A stretch of DNA of 64,000 nucleotides from positions 1,373,681 through 1,437,680 of the forward strand of contig NW_006917102.1 in assembly GCF_000516985.1 (NCBI RefSeq). Reading direction: 5' to 3'. Of this stretch, positions 48,267-62,582 are shown piece by piece. The stretch's first letter is position 1; every line of letters starts with the position of its first letter. Below the pieces are notes generated by a model. It was given only the letters and a program-made list of their open reading frames with translations. It was not told the origin of the DNA and ran no database searches. The DNA comes from Pestalotiopsis fici W106-1 (taxonomy: Eukaryota; Ascomycota; Sordariomycetes; Amphisphaeriales; Sporocadaceae). The translations under genes and the position numbers were made by a program.

Positions 48267-51200
48267 TGTGAGCAAAAGGACAGAAAGGTCTGTCGACTCG
48301 GCTGGCGGATCGTGGTTGGTATTGTACGGACTCGTCGTCGACACCGCTCTTTTGCAAGCCAACGGTGAAGATGCCCAGGGGTGCTTACTGGGTAGAGGAT
48401 GGGAGAGAGAGGGTAGGATCTGGTGTAAGTCTCGAGCCAGATCGAGAATATCGAGGGGGAAACGGCCATGGAAGTGGGTGAGACTGTGGTTGAAGAATGG
48501 CGGTGAGGACGAGCGTTGGCTGCCCGGGACGGGGCTGGATGGCGAGCCAATGATATCGGCCGGCTCTGCTCGGCGTGCAGGTAGTGTGGATCACGAGCAG
48601 GGGGCCGCGCCAATCGAAGCCAGCCGACGCACCCCGTTGTGGGCTGCAGTGGGAACTTCCAGCAACCAGCCCGTCGCGGAAGGAAGCACTGACACTGTCG
48701 AGCTACCTTAGTCGGCGGGGACTGCTGGCATGTACCTTTGTACTCTCTCCAGTCTCGATGGTCCAAATAGTGGGTCACTATACATGGCCGCTAGGTGGCC
48801 CGGCTGCTCACTAATGGTCCACTGATGGACTGGATGCTACGCTTCAGTGGTACTAGAACGCTACGTTAATACATCCCTGCTACCCTATACCTTACTTTCA
48901 GAGCGTACGATCTGACATGGTCCTATAGGTACTATTACTCGTCTAACGCAGCAGCCAAACGTAGTCCAGCCAATTGATGCTCTCTTCGGATCACTCCTCT
49001 TTTTTTCACAGCCGGTTTGCCTCTCCCTGGCCTCAACGGTGCTACTCACGATTTGCCTCTGCCGTACATAACACATCGTCTCGAGCCTCTCTGTTGCTGG
49101 GCAGCCTGGAACTTTACGGGTCCATTCTCATCCATTTGGGCCTGTTTGTGCGGCGGGGGGCCCTAAAGGTTTTCCACCTACGCACCGAAGCTCTCCACTG
49201 CTTCGGCGGGTGCCACACCCCTTGACGATCAAGGGTTGTTCTCTTTTACTAGCAGTTGTCCGTCCATAATTCCCTTGCAAGTATCAAGGTAATTAAGCAG
49301 ATCCAGCAGCTTTCGTGATCGGTATCGCCGGCCACTGTCGATCCTCGATGAATCCGTGTAGTAGATGGCCATGAACAGGACGAGAAATATCAATGCCTCT
49401 GGATGCAGACGATGGGATATGTGACGATTTATCTTGCATGGCCCATGGCTACAAGGTCATGATCAAGCAGATCGTCATGGGCGGCTTATACTATGCCGTT
49501 GCTCGCAGGGTCCGTCCCGCCCACGTACGCATATTGTACAGCGGTACTACCTCCATACTACGGTTACAAGATGGAGTATCTATCCCCAATCATTTTGTCC
49601 AATTGCCGACTGCAGTGGAATCTGTGGGAAGTAAGATGGACATGCTGACCTGGCCACTGACTGGCTAACTTGACTGCGTCTCGCTGTGCACTGCCCGCCT
49701 GCCGCCAGCTTGACTTTTAACGATGACTGCAACTACACGGACATGCATCATACTACTGCCGGTCACTGATTGCAGCACAAGGACGAATCCGGTCTGTCCA
49801 TGATAGCACTGTGACCAGCAAGCAGGTAGAGCAGCAGATCCGACCATGTTGAGATTTTCCTACGATTCCGTACGTACTGTCGTGTATCCGAACTGACCAT
49901 GCATCCAGTGCGTGCCACTTGTCCTGCTCTGGGCAAACTCCACCCACGATGCATCATTGCCCTCGTCCCACTGGTCCCCTTGCACAGCAGCCCACATCCT
50001 CTGCCCACTGCCCGCTCCTACTGCAGGTTTGGCCCAATCCAGCGTCAGCTCAGGTACGAAAGGACAGGAGAAACAGCTCATCGCTCCATCGTCATTACGA
50101 ACAAGTTACAAACGACTGAGACGCAACTAAATGGAGTCTGTGGCTTGCTGGTCTAGCTGGTTGTCCTAGCGATTCATATTCTTCCCACCTGATACGACTC
50201 TCAGACGAGAGGGAGGAGAGAAAGAAAAATAATAACAAAGAAATCCACCCATTATCTTGATTTGTGCCGAGTTGGCCCGGCTGGGGTTCGGCAGCCAACG
50301 GAGCCATTGCGGAACTTCCAGAATAATAGCCGATTGACCGGCAACCTAGTTTGTACCACCAGGTGTGTGTGTTCTGGCCAGACTCGATTTTTCTCAGTGT
50401 ATCAAGTTAGTGCACAGCACGGGATTTGGAAATCGCATTGCCATTCGACGGCCAAGGTATCATGTATCCGATCTGCACAACCACTTCTCAAACAGGGAGG
50501 GCATTGCAACTCAACCCCAGGCCAGTTGCCAGCTGTACTACCAACCAGTTACCACTCCGTGAGCCCATGCATAACGCTCGATCTCGGATTATGGTGAATT
50601 ATGATGTGAAATTTCCGAGGAACATGCATGAGCATGCTCAGGGCATATTCGCCCCCCATCAAAGTCTCCATGTCGTCCTCGTCGTCCTCGTTGGGCTTGC
50701 ACGGGAAGTTTTTCCTGGCTATGAGACATATTCTACATCCTTAGCCCAGATCTTTGCGAGATACGCACTACGTATATCGGACTACTACGTGCAATATATC
50801 AGCGGGCTGGTCGCTGTGGTGCTCTAGTATCTTTGGCTGCCGAGCGCTACGTAGCGATCGATCCGTCTCAACTCCATTACTCGCGCTGTCGATTTTCTAA
50901 TTGAAGCTATTCCTGCTAGACCCATCTGACTATTATGCCCACTAGTCAGACCTATATGGCTTGGGCTCGCTCTGAGCGGACGTGGAGGAAGACGCGCTAT
51001 ATCTCTGCGCGGTAAAGGCGTAATCTAATGAAAACAAACAAAATGAACAAACATTGCACAGCCTCTGGATATTCTATTAGATGGTGACGCTGACAAGCGG
51101 GCGTCTTCGGGCCAGCAGCAGTCGCAGAATTGGGATCGCAAGACGTTTCCCTCAACCTGTCTCGAGGCACAGTCGGCGAGAAAATGCGTCGCATAGATTG

Positions 51201-54200
51201 GCCTGCCTGCCTGCCCTTTGACATCCCTCCTCCACGAAAGATGAACCCCGCGCTTACCTACAGCTCTAAGTTGTTAGCCTTTGTGTGACTGTCGATCAAT
51301 CAATCAAGCTCATCCATGGGAGGAGGGGGAGATAACTAAGTGACCATCGAACCTTGATCCTAGCCTCGGCGATCCAGATAGATATCGTGACAAGTTGAGT
51401 GCGCGTAGTGTAAAACTACTACAATGTGTGCGCATTGACAAAGATCCGTCTCGGGATGGGCAACAGGCGCGCGCGAGGCAGCTAAGCCAAACCCTCCTCT
51501 GGGTTGAACAATGTCCCAGCCCTCGATGACTTGCTTGCAACGGAGGCGCCTGCAACTTCGCTGCGTCGTTGCTTTTTTGCCTGAGGAAGCCTGAAAAGCC
51601 GTTCCCTAGCCCCAAACGGGAAGGGCTAAGCGGACGATTCATGGTGGATGCGGGAAACAAACGAGGCTTTTCGGGTGTAAGCTGGAAAATTCAACTTGAA
51701 GAGTGAGCAAGCAGCCAGTAGAGCGCAGCCGGAGCCATTTCAGACAGTCAACGGGACGCCGTTCAACGTTCAACACGGTCCAATAGCATAAATACAATAT
51801 GGCCTATAGAATATGTTACCATGACGTTTATTACCTACCGCCGACGATGCACTGTCCGTTACCTGGCCGCTCCTCTTGTCACTGTTGCTCCCGCAGACCC
51901 TAAAACTCTAAATAGTGCCATGACCACCTGCCACCTGGGCACCGCATAGTACATTATACTAAACCATCTCCCAGCCACGTGCAAGTCCAGTCCATTGACA
52001 TGACAGATTCATGCAGCGTGTCTACACGACATATTTCTGACAGGTTGGTGGTTTGCTTCGTCTTCAAACTGCCATGGATCTGATTTTATGCACGTGGGCG
52101 CCCATTCTGCAGGTGTCTGCAAGGGCGTCATCCATTCACACGAGAAATTTTTTGAACAAGCTATGTGCGTGGCTGTCAAATGTCAATCAAGATGCTGGCT
52201 ATATAGCATACTACCAAAACGCCCTAAGGCAAAAGTAACGATATATGTATGTACTAAAGTATGTATGTAGGTAGGTAAATGTAGGAGGCATGCAGCCCAC
52301 TTTAGAAAATCTGTTTCTGCTCCGTTTCACAACGCACGTCTCGCACAATGGCTTTCGCCACATCCCGCGAGGACCGCGAAGTATATTTCGTTCGGTACTT
52401 GCGCAGTAGACGAGGCAAAAGTGGACATTGTCGGAATCGGTCCCGGTCGCGTGCGTACGAACTTGGGCCTTTGCAGTACTACTGTACGGCCTTGAGGTCT
52501 CGTCCAACATAATCTATTTCTCGGTGGCAATCATCCGTCCTTGCAGTAGGGTCGTCTTCGTTTCTTGCATGCAAGGGCTGCGAGGGAGACGCTGCTCGGC
52601 TGCCGATATGACTTGCCTGCCTGCCTTGGTATGCCTTAGTCTTGGGCCTCGAATCAGCTACTATTCACCTGCAGTCTCGTCCACGCCGAGCACTCATTCA
52701 GGCATTGTCAGCCTCATTATGACGACATGCCTCGATGTGAAAGCGCTATAGGCGACATGTGTTGGGCCATTTACCTTGTGTAATGACTACTGCTCGAGTG
52801 TCTGGTCATTCTTCGGTTTGGGCGGCCGGAAATGCCTGGCTGGGCTGAGCATTGTCCAATCTAGACGAGCCCAGAGATTTAGCTTGATGAGTCTTGGGCA
52901 TTCTTTGCGGGGACTCGCAAAGATGCAAACGCGGCAGAGTCTGCAATGGGGCATCTCATGGGGCGGCTCGGGCTTGACATGTCGTCTGGACTCTCATGCC
53001 TTGCGCAGAGACACCCCAAGATGGCTTCGCTACCGACGAGAAGCAAGTTTGCATCAAGCTGGCACTCGCCCACTTCAGGCAAGCACGGCGGCAATGTGCA
53101 TGAGATCATACGGTGACTTACTACTACAGTACATGATTGCTGCGAGTGCGTTGAGCTAAATGTCCTGTCTGCCCCCCAGCCTCCAAGTAAAATAGACTCG
53201 TCTCCGGTTGGGGAAAAAGAAAATATAGCAATCTCCCAGTTAAACGCCTCTTTCATAGAGGCTCACCGCCATGCGCTCAAAACACGCGGGCGGCCAGTAA
53301 CAGTTTCTTTTCAAGGTAAGTGCATGTAGTACAATTTATATTTACCTTGTTGACACGCGTCAAACACTATATTAAAAGCTGCCACGTGTTGGACTGACTG
53401 AATATACATGAACTTGACAGCTGCCAGCTTCAAACCATTGTTGATGCATTAATGTCGAAACTTCGAAATCTTGTAACCTACAAAAGATATTATTCTGGCG
53501 GTCAGCCCTGCCGTTTCGGAACTCTCCCGGCCGGGCGCCACAGGGTCTGCCCATTCCGTGTCTTTGACTGGGAAGATGAGCTGAATTCTATCCCGTCCCC
53601 CAACCCCCTGCCATATGGGTTGCTTAGAGTTCTCCTATACCTGGCTGAGAGAACTTTATGCCGCATGAGCATGTGTTCAGGGCTGTCGGCCTCTGACACA
53701 GAACTTGAAAGATCCATAACATGGAAGATCCTAATTTCATGGCACTTGTTTCTTTATGTATGACAATATCGATATCAGTACGATGGCAGGCCTCGTGGGC
53801 TGCTCGCTTGGAAAGCTGGTTGCCAGGTTATTCAAATTATCGTGGAGGCAATGAGAGCCCTGCCGGTTCATCATCAGCCTCGCTCGATGACTTTTACGGT
53901 CGTAACAGTTTTCACAAAGCCCCTGTAGCTACAGGCTTCTGCATGTATTGGAAGCAATAGAAACGTCTAAGGATTGTTAATTCGCAATAGCTTTTCCAGA
54001 CGGCGCAAAATTATGTGTTGAATCTTTTTCCATATGGCAATAAGTATTTCCAAATTGCTCTGATTCAGATGAAACATCGCTTCTATAGATCAGTCAATTT
54101 GAATAAGTCGAGTTTAGTAAACACTCCCCAAGATGAGCTCATAGATACGCTCTGCCTAGTCGTGATTAATAAGTACTGCAACAGCAACGACGTTTATAAA

Positions 54201-55222
54201 GAAATGGGAGCGGACCAAGAAAAGTACAAGGAAAGATGAAAAGAGATACTAGCATAATGAATACTAGGGCTTGCATGAACACTCCAGACTCCAGAGTCCA
54301 TGTAATACGGGTACCTATAGGATTCCAGAACGGCCATCCCAACTTGACGGTCTGCTGGTCTTTCGACGATCATAAGTCGTCTCAATGAATCGTGGTGTTC
54401 ATGTGAGCGTGGATCGACCGATTGATACCTGGCATGTCGATCAACTAGAGCAGTTGCTGCTCGTCGAGATGTGCGACGACAAAGTCATGATATCTTCAGA
54501 CCAAGAAAACAGTCGCCTCAAATATGAGCATTCAAAGCCACGGTGTTGTAATGACGGTTGTATCTGTACAGATGTCGCCTCCGCAAGAATCAGGTAGTGT
54601 TGTAGGTAAACGAATGCTGTGCTGATGAAGCACGGAGATGTGAATGATTTACTTAGTGCTGGCCATTTATTACGCCACTGGAAATGGCCAAGCATTCTGA
54701 TCTATCGATGCATCAGCTTTTGTCTCATCTGAAATTGGGAAGAAAGTGGAACATGGTAAAGAATTGATTCAGCGTTGGTAAGAAAAGTAGCTGGACTGTC
54801 GACTTGTTCTCGTTATGGCCAGCTACATAGTATCGCATTGTCGTGGAGCTGGTAAAGGGAGTACGTAACGAGGAAAGACCCTCATCAGCAGCTACTATGT
54901 AGGCCGGGGAATAGCCGGCGGCCCATTTTGGGCCCAAGCACCCGCGTACCCGCAACAAGTGACATCAATTTCAAGGTCGGTCGCACTTGACCCCGTGATC
55001 ACGGGATCGGATCGTTGAGCTTCAAATCCAAAGAAAACCGAGTATCATTCTATGGCAAAATTATTGGTTCAAGAGTGAAGGTCAGCGCCAGGTTTGCGGT
55101 TTTTCTTTTTTTTTGCTCTGTTCGAAACTGCTTCCAACAGTCGCGCGGATATCCCCAGCAAGGGAGGGGGGATGCTTCTGCCCAACCACATCAGACCTTG
55201 ATCCTCACATACAACCCAACCC
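48267..55222. other. Large divergent gene-poor block, 7 kb
   Basis: Between the starts of the zinc-cluster gene (minus) and RAM1 (plus). The first 350 bp on the regulator side are GA-rich on the plus strand, fitting a leader and promoter. The rest carries only short frames with no recognisable domain; the longest are 133 codons at 50426-50827 and 127 codons at 52776-53159. CCTA/TAGG motifs occur (52267-52277). No RNA gene or transposon end recognised. Confidence 0.5.
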
Positions 55223-56992
55223 ATGCCGCCAACAGTCAAGAGTCTCGCCAACGCTCGTCAACGAGCTCTGTTCATAAGAAAATATCCCAGGGCGGCAGGT
55301 TCGTCAAAGCCTGTGAAGTCGTCAAATTCTTCCAAGATGGCCGACGAAGAAATTGTGTCCCACATGGCCTCGCTGTCGCCTTCGTCAGCGACGGCACCCA
55401 AACTGCCCATCGACCCCCTTTATACCAGAGAGCCTCCTATCATTGATGATTTGATCACCGTTACATCAAACGCTCAGGAGGGCACCATGGATTCCTGCCT
55501 ACCTTTACTGCAAGCCCAGGATGATAGCATCGAATACAACATTCATGGAGTGCCTCACCTGCGTCGACAACGCATCATCAACTTTCTCAAACACACTATA
55601 GGGCAGCTTCCGGCACCATTTGTCATGGCCGATGCAAGTAGGCCATGGTCTCTGTACTGGGCACTGAACGGAATGGCGCTGCTGGGAGCCGACATCTCGG
55701 GCTATCGCGATGGGTTGATCGCCACTGCGCAGCATCTGCAGAATGACAGTGGCGGCTTTGGTGGCGGCTTCGGTCAGCAATCGCATCTGGCTACCACGTA
55801 TGCAATGGTCTTGGCTCTGGCTATCGTTGGAGGTGAGGAAGCCTATGAAATCATTGATCGAAGAGCCATGTGGAAATGGCTTTCCTCTTTGAAGCAACCC
55901 GACGGAGGGTTTTCCATGTCCCTCGGCGGTGAGGTTGACGTTCGGTAAGTGCGGCCCTGTCTTGTACATATTTGTGACTCACTTGCTAAGCACCATACCA
56001 TACAGAGGAGCGTATTGCGCGGCTGTTATTATCTCGTTGCTCAACATTCCCCTCGGTCTGTCTTCGGACTCGCCAGCAAGAACTGTAGGCATCGAAGACC
56101 TCTTTACTGGTCTGGAAGGCTACGTGCGAAGATGTATGGCGCACCCTTCGATTATTTGTTATTATTACTATTGTTGTGTGTGCTACGCCTTCTAACGCGT
56201 GCAGGTCAAACCTACGAGGGCGGTATATCCGGCAAACCGGACGCCGAAGCGCATGGTGCATATGCGTTCTGCGCTCTGGGATGTTTGACCATACTAGATG
56301 CGCCCCATCGCATTATCCCCAGGTATGCAGTTGCTCACATCCCAACCACTCAGAGGTTGCCAACATATTGCCATGTTCTGATCCAGATTGTTCCATAGAG
56401 CTCTTGATGCACCTCGACTGATCTCTTGGCTGTCGGCTCGCCAATACGCCCCCGAGGGTGGCTTCTCTGGTCGCACGAATAAGCTTGTCGACGGCTGCTA
56501 CAGCCATTGGGTGGGAGCATGTTGGCCGCTCTTACAAGCTAGCCTCGCAAGAGATCACAGCTCCGCATTAGAAACTGGTCTTCCCTCGGGCCATAGTTTC
56601 TATGACCGTGAGGGTCTGATACGGTACATCATGTCCTGTGGCCAAGACCACTCCTCTAGAGGTGGCATGAGAGACAAGCCCGGACGGTAAGATCCCTACT
56701 CCATTCTGTTGGTGGGTTATGACAAATCATGCTGAAACTGTACCCAAGACGTTCCGATGCATACCACACCTGCTATGTACTCAGCGGGCTCTCGTCTGTA
56801 CAGCATATTGTCAGCGCGGACACCTCACGAGATGAGCAGGTGGCAAACATTACATGGACCGTGCAACCCCATATGGACGATCGGGTCTTTGACGAGGAAG
56901 ACCTGGTCGAAGCGACAGACCCCGTCTACGCTATCCCTCAGAAGAGTCGAGAGGAAATTATGGAATATTTCTTATCGAAGCCGGGATTCTGA
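55223..56992 (+). CDS. RAM1: Protein farnesyltransferase subunit beta
   Basis: Five exons: 55223-55944, 56006-56133, 56205-56322, 56399-56686 and 56749-56992, giving 499 aa. With the RAM2 alpha subunit it attaches farnesyl to CaaX proteins such as Ras, Rho and a-type pheromones. The prenyltransferase alpha-alpha barrel repeats are all visible: SGGFGGGFGQQSHLATTYAM, DGGFSMSLGGEVDVRGAYCA, CQTYEGGISGKPDAEAHGAY, EGGFSGRTNKLVDGCYSHWV and SDAYHTCYVLSGLS. The DGC (zinc ligands Asp and Cys) and YHTCY (His ligand) are intact. All introns are 61-76 bp and in phase. The start at 55223 gives an extra basic leader; ATG 55337 (MADEEIVSHMASL) is an alternative. It lies alone between two gene-poor blocks. 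Confidence 0.95.
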
Positions 56993-58485
56993 CCCGCTAA
57001 TGGGCCGCATACAAAGTGACCGCGTCCGACGCGGAGCGAGCCAATACGATATTGACCATTTGCGGATTGTTTCCTGGCCGAACAATGCGCGGATCGATGT
57101 ATAGCACTAGATCGTTCGGCCTCAAGTGCGGAATATTGAGCGAAAAAGCGAACATCGCACACGGAAGAGACAGCTCATGAGCTAAGGGGCATCTAGTATT
57201 GGGATGCCATATTCGCCAGCATTGGCACAAGGATAACATCAACTGGACATGACTTTGAAGGACTACAACTATCACTTTCACGACTATATGCGCGTGACTG
57301 AAACCTTAAAAAAGAAAGGAATATGACGTTTAGAGCCAAAACTCCCCCTATTACAGCTGCCGGCTGGTTGCAAGTTTTCTCGCTCTGTCTAGCACCCAAG
57401 TATGGGCCTCTGTCTCAGGGGTCATTTTCCTTGACTAGGCTTATTTACGGCGACGGCGGGAAGGCCCGCCCAGGATGGGTAATGCCGAAGCTGAGCTTTG
57501 ATGGCTTTTTGGTGACTATCAGGGTCCTGTCCTGACGGGTCTCGGGCCAGAAACACCTGACAGACAACTCATCATAGACGCGGTCTTGAGAACTGGCCGG
57601 ATTTCGGGTCGGGGGACATGACGACAGGTACACGCGCCTAAGCCCTTTTAGAAGTTCTTTACAGCATCATGCGCACCTGGTCGCCATTGAAAGAGATCGC
57701 ATAACGCCATGCAGTATGTACTGCGTGTGAGGGACGGAGCAAAGGGTTGGTCCAAGTCCTTCGCCCGATTGCAGTGGAACAGTAAAACCCATTCTCACGG
57801 GCACAGCGTGCATTCGCCAATCTCCATATGCGGTAGGTCTGTGACACAATCCCAAATCCTTCAATATTCTTCAGCAAGGTGCGCTCTCTTTCCCCCCTCC
57901 AGGTCGCATCGCTTATCCACATGCCTGGAGGAGAGAAGACAGCCAGCCCACTAAGAAGCTGCTGCCGCAACAAAAGCTCGTGAGCCCAGATTCTCGGGTT
58001 CGATACCACATTGTAATGTCTCGGGAAAAAAAAAAAGAAAACCAAAAAAAGAGCCAGCCTCAAAATCTAAGACATGCGGCAAGCAGGTAACGTAGGACAG
58101 GTATCCAACGATGTGGTCAATGTCATACCGTGATAATCTCGAGCCAGTGGAGTCGAGATGTTGGGACCATAATTCCCTACTCACTGTTTGGGAAAGCCAC
58201 CCGTTACGGAAAGCACAGTAGATATGTACAGAAGACCTGGGCTCGATTTCAATAACTTTGAATGGCAACAAATTGTTCTCAACGTCCGTCTCGACGGCCC
58301 AGAGGTGGGACAGGCCGAACACATGCAGACCGTCGTGCTAGTCATGGTCCCCACTCATGTATCTTTTCTCCCTCCTCCCCCCTTCACATATACCCATTTG
58401 ATTACTGGAGCCGATGGGGGTTCTTGTAGTTACAATTTTCCTTGACGTGGCGGTTCCTCGGTTGGGTTTCGTAGTCAACGCGACC

Positions 58486-58503
58486 TTTTTTTTTTTTTTT
58501 TTT
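58486..58503. repeat. Poly-T tract (18 T)
   Basis: Eighteen consecutive T in intergenic DNA. Confidence 0.9.
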
Positions 58504-59549
58504 GTGCAAACCCCTCCAGAACGACGCAATGGTACAGATAGTAGTAGTATTATATTTACCCCCTACATGTACATAGGCAGATGGAGCAACCAGCTAACCT
58601 TACCGGCATGTAGATGAATGACTTGGCATGATACCGCCCCACGGAACAATTGATCTACTTTGCCCATGGGACGACGCGGTACTATTATTCTGGAGTTTCA
58701 TATGTGAGATTCCATTCGCGGCATTTCCCATCTATCTTGACTTGCTTGCACGGCGGTGGGCCACATGGGAGAACAAGAGGGATGAAGTGTCTATCTACCT
58801 TGAGCTCGAGCTATCATGGCGAGTTATCAGGTCAAAGATACGTATTCCGAGCACGTTCCGGCTTGGCAGTGTACACATCACTGATGGAAAAGACCATGGT
58901 CATTTTTGTTTAGCTCTGCTTTCCTTGAGGAGGGACCCCTACTGTCAAAGGTCAATCCCTGAATATTCAATGTCGGCCGTTGCTAGTAGTAATGTAGTAT
59001 GTAGTCATTGCTCAGCCATGGTGGCCCAAGAGAGCAAATAAGAAAAAAGGAGGGGGCGGGGTAAAGTCAATTCCACTGAACGTTGTAGTGTAGCACGCAG
59101 ATTCATCAGATCAAGCGGGAGGTCCAATCCCCCCTCCCCGTTCTTAACAGTAAAGAGGGTATATAACAAGAACAAGAGATGAGACGACGTAACTCGGGTA
59201 ACATTGGGAATCATCTCATGATTGCAATTGTGATCAGACGAACAAAGTTTTGTCTGTCGGCCAACGAAGCACAAAAGAGTTTTCCCGTAGGACAAGGAGG
59301 GAGGGAGAAAAGAAGAAAAAGTGGGTAGTTTAAGTGTTTTTGTGGTATGTATTCCATAGCCCCAAAAACTTACCTAGCTTCTGATGAGTTGGACGAAGGA
59401 AGGGGCCCAGACGGTCAGGATGCACGACATCGAACATCGTTGCCTCCCCTCTCTTTGGTGGGGGAGCGGCGGCGGCGGCGACGGCGGCGGATTCTGTTTT
59501 GCTTTGCTTGCTGCAGGTGGAATTCCATCATCAGCTTACTTGATGTGCC

Positions 59550-59550
<1 letters not shown>

Positions 59551-59588
<38 letters not shown>
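59551..59588. repeat. (GCAA)n microsatellite
   Basis: Nine and a half perfect GCAA units in a row; a short open frame through it reads as a Lys-Gln-Ala-Ser repeat, which is not considered coding. Confidence 0.9.
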
Positions 59589-60545
59589 TCTTTAGCGCTC
59601 GACGAACCAATACCGTTCGTTTGTTCGCCTGTCAATGAAGACTCCCCACGGTATTACTCTCACACTCTCTCACCCCTCCATTTCGTCAGACCCGGCAACT
59701 GGGAGGGGCCAAAAAAATCAAAAAAAATCCTATGCCGATGGGGCCACCAAAAAGAAGGTTTTCCCGTGGATATCCACGGACTAATAGGCTCGTTTCGATC
59801 TCATGGGTTCATCTCGGTATATATCAGGGATTTCGTTGGACAATGGCAGAGCTGCCGGGGCGCTTGCGGATTGGTTGATCTAATCTGACATACATAGATA
59901 CATCGACATGTGGATTTCCCTTTCTTTTCTGCTCTCCTCCATGCGCGTGTACTCCGTACGTGTATATGCGTGTACGTGTGTGTGTGTATGTATTTTGGTG
60001 CCATTTCCCTATTGCCCTTTCCGTATGCCCCAAGCAAAAAGGCAGAGGCTACACAAGATATACGCACATGCGCGCATGTTTTTAATGTTATGGCTTGACG
60101 CACTCAACTGATTGACCTGGCCAGGTGCCACCATTCATTCATTCGACAACCTTTTTTTGTGCCACATGGTGGAGCGATGATGTGTCCTCGTCGTCCATCC
60201 ACATCCATAAAAACGTTGACCTAGCACTGGGCCACGATGAATGGTCATTTTGCAGCGAGTGGCTGATAGTTTCTCTTTTTTTCTTTTTCCTCTTAGCCTG
60301 TGCTTCAAAAAAGCATTTCATCGGGTCCCTCTACGTTCCAGAATATTTCCATCTTAGCGGCATCTTTCTCTGTCTGCCTCTGCCGCCCCCACTCCAGAGT
60401 AGGTACACCACAACAGACAGACATGCGACAAGTGCTGGTTCCGTAGCATTCATTCGTTCTCGCGGCCCATCATGGTAAAAGTAGATCGTGCGTTCCTCAA
60501 CGTCTAGACCATACACGTGAGATACGTACCCATCACCAACTGTAA

Positions 60546-60562
60546 CCTACCTACCTACCTAC
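60546..60562. repeat. (CTAC)n tetranucleotide run
   Basis: About four perfect CTAC units. The same motif or its complement (GTAG) occurs as shorter runs at many other intergenic positions in this window. Confidence 0.85.
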
Positions 60563-62539
60563 ATGTGGATACTCTATTACCAACTCCCATCGGGACAAAA
60601 TGCGTCCTTCAACACGCATTCATACCTTCAACCCTCTTTTAACGCCTCAGCTGCACAGTATGTACGTGCCGAGACAATCTATACTCTCCTAGGACTACGT
60701 ACAAGTCGATCAGTCGTCCTCGGTCCTGCAATCGCCGCCTTCACTTCACGCCACCTTTTGAAAAAGATTATCAAGAAGCTGCAGGCGATCCTCCTCGTTA
60801 CAACTTCGGCATCAATGCCGGTCTATGCTCATTCCTACCATGTACAAACAAGAAAATATCTGGGTAAATGGTCGTCCCTCTGCGGTCACCAATTTCCCGA
60901 TATGCAGGGCATCATCTGTGTGCTTGTTGGTGTAGGGATTTGCTTGCCCGGCATAGCAGGGCAGGCTGGAGTGCAGACAGACAAGACGATCAAGGAGGAT
61001 TTGTATCGTCGTGTCTGTGTGTGTGTGTGTGCATATAGATACGGTAGGTAATCTAGGAGGAAGGAAGCATGAAATAGGTATCTCGTCATGTATGTATATG
61101 TACGGATATACAGGCATGTATATCGTACAGGGTCACTGCGCCATGCACACGCCTCTTCTGGTCGGCAGGGAATAATAAGTGGTACCGTCTACCCCAACTG
61201 GGCCCAGTCGTGATCGCGCTTGACTCGTACCTCATACCCGCCAGTTTGGCCCCCAGTGCCAGAAAGAGAAAGTGAGGTAGTAAGTTGAAGAAGTCGAGAA
61301 GAACAACCAGAAAAGCAAAAGAGGAGAGCGATGAGAGGGAAGACTGTGAGAGAAGAAGCGAAAAGCCGGTGCCGATACATACAAAGCGGCCAACCGAACT
61401 GACCGACTGACAAACCAGACCAGCCATAGTACTCGTCTCTCTCTCTCTCTCACTCACACACCAACATTTGAACTAGCCATTCCTGCTTTAATATCAAGCG
61501 GCAATGCCAACTCATCATTGCATGAGGTGTTCAAGCGTCCATGTCCTTGGTCTCTCTTCTTCGCCTAGTTGCCTTGTACTGCTGGGCGATCCTCCAGTCA
61601 GAGCCCGCCGTGCGCCTGTAGGCTCTAGATGGCTTGCTGCCGGCCCTGGCAGGGTCCCCAGCCCAGGGAGACCTAGAAGCCTCCCTTTGAGAAAAAGGCA
61701 AGAAGAGAAAAAAATTCAAGACCTACTACTTTGTATCTAGGTTCAAAATTTACTGGCGCGGGGGAGGGGAAAACGGCAACAAACCCTGGTGGTAAGCTCT
61801 TATTTTATTGTATTTTTTTTCCCCAATACATCAATTTTTTTCTCTTTGAAATTGTTCACCGCACATTGTGTATCCGTCTTTTGTCTCGACTCGGCCAGAG
61901 ACCAGTCCAGTCCCTTATGGAATTACCTACCCATAGAGCTACTGCTTTCCTAGGGACTTTTCTGTCGCACTTGAGGACCCATCGAGAATCCAGAAGAGGA
62001 GCCAGTCAAAAAGTACCTTCTTAGGTTACATGCCAGAGTTACGCAGCGTGCTTGCTCTACCTCACTTTTATTACTGGGTAGGTAATGACCGACTGTGATT
62101 CTCCTATACCCATTCAAACTGTCAAAACTATTCCAGCCAATTGCTATATGAAAATCATTCTATAATATTGATTGAGTTGGTGATTTGCTAGTACACTCTC
62201 TGTCATTCACTACCGCCGCAGTACATAGATGCATACATACATTGATTACTGTTTCGACAAAGAGCGTTACCAAGCAAGCAAGCCCCTCCTCACCTCTTGT
62301 CCCTCTCCCACCGTCATCGGTCAGCCTGATTTGTCAATTGGCGCCTCCCCCCTCCCATCCGAGAGTCTCTATTTTCGGCCGCGTGCGAATCGCCCGTCTA
62401 CTTTAGCTGCTATCCCGGCCCCAAGACCAGGTATGGCCTGTCTCTACTTTGCAGTCTTGCCCACTCATAGGCCGCATTTATGGCCGCCTCCAACATATGC
62501 CTTCTCCGTCTTCAGCTTGTTGCCCGCCAGCGCATCGCC

Positions 62540-62582
62540 GCGACGGCGGCGGCGGCGGCGGCAGCGGCAACAGCAGCAGCAG
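62540..62582. repeat. GGC/CAG trinucleotide run
   Basis: GGC units pass into CAG units. The stretch lies in a short plus-strand frame that reads as an Arg/Gln run and has no other coding support. Confidence 0.8.

Noticed and set aside
57996..58006. GGTTCGATACC, a match to the tRNA B-box
   Set aside because: There is no A-box at the right distance and the T-stem and acceptor stem do not pair.
59347..59638. Plus-strand frames across the GCAA repeat
   Set aside because: Repeat-driven frames with no domain.
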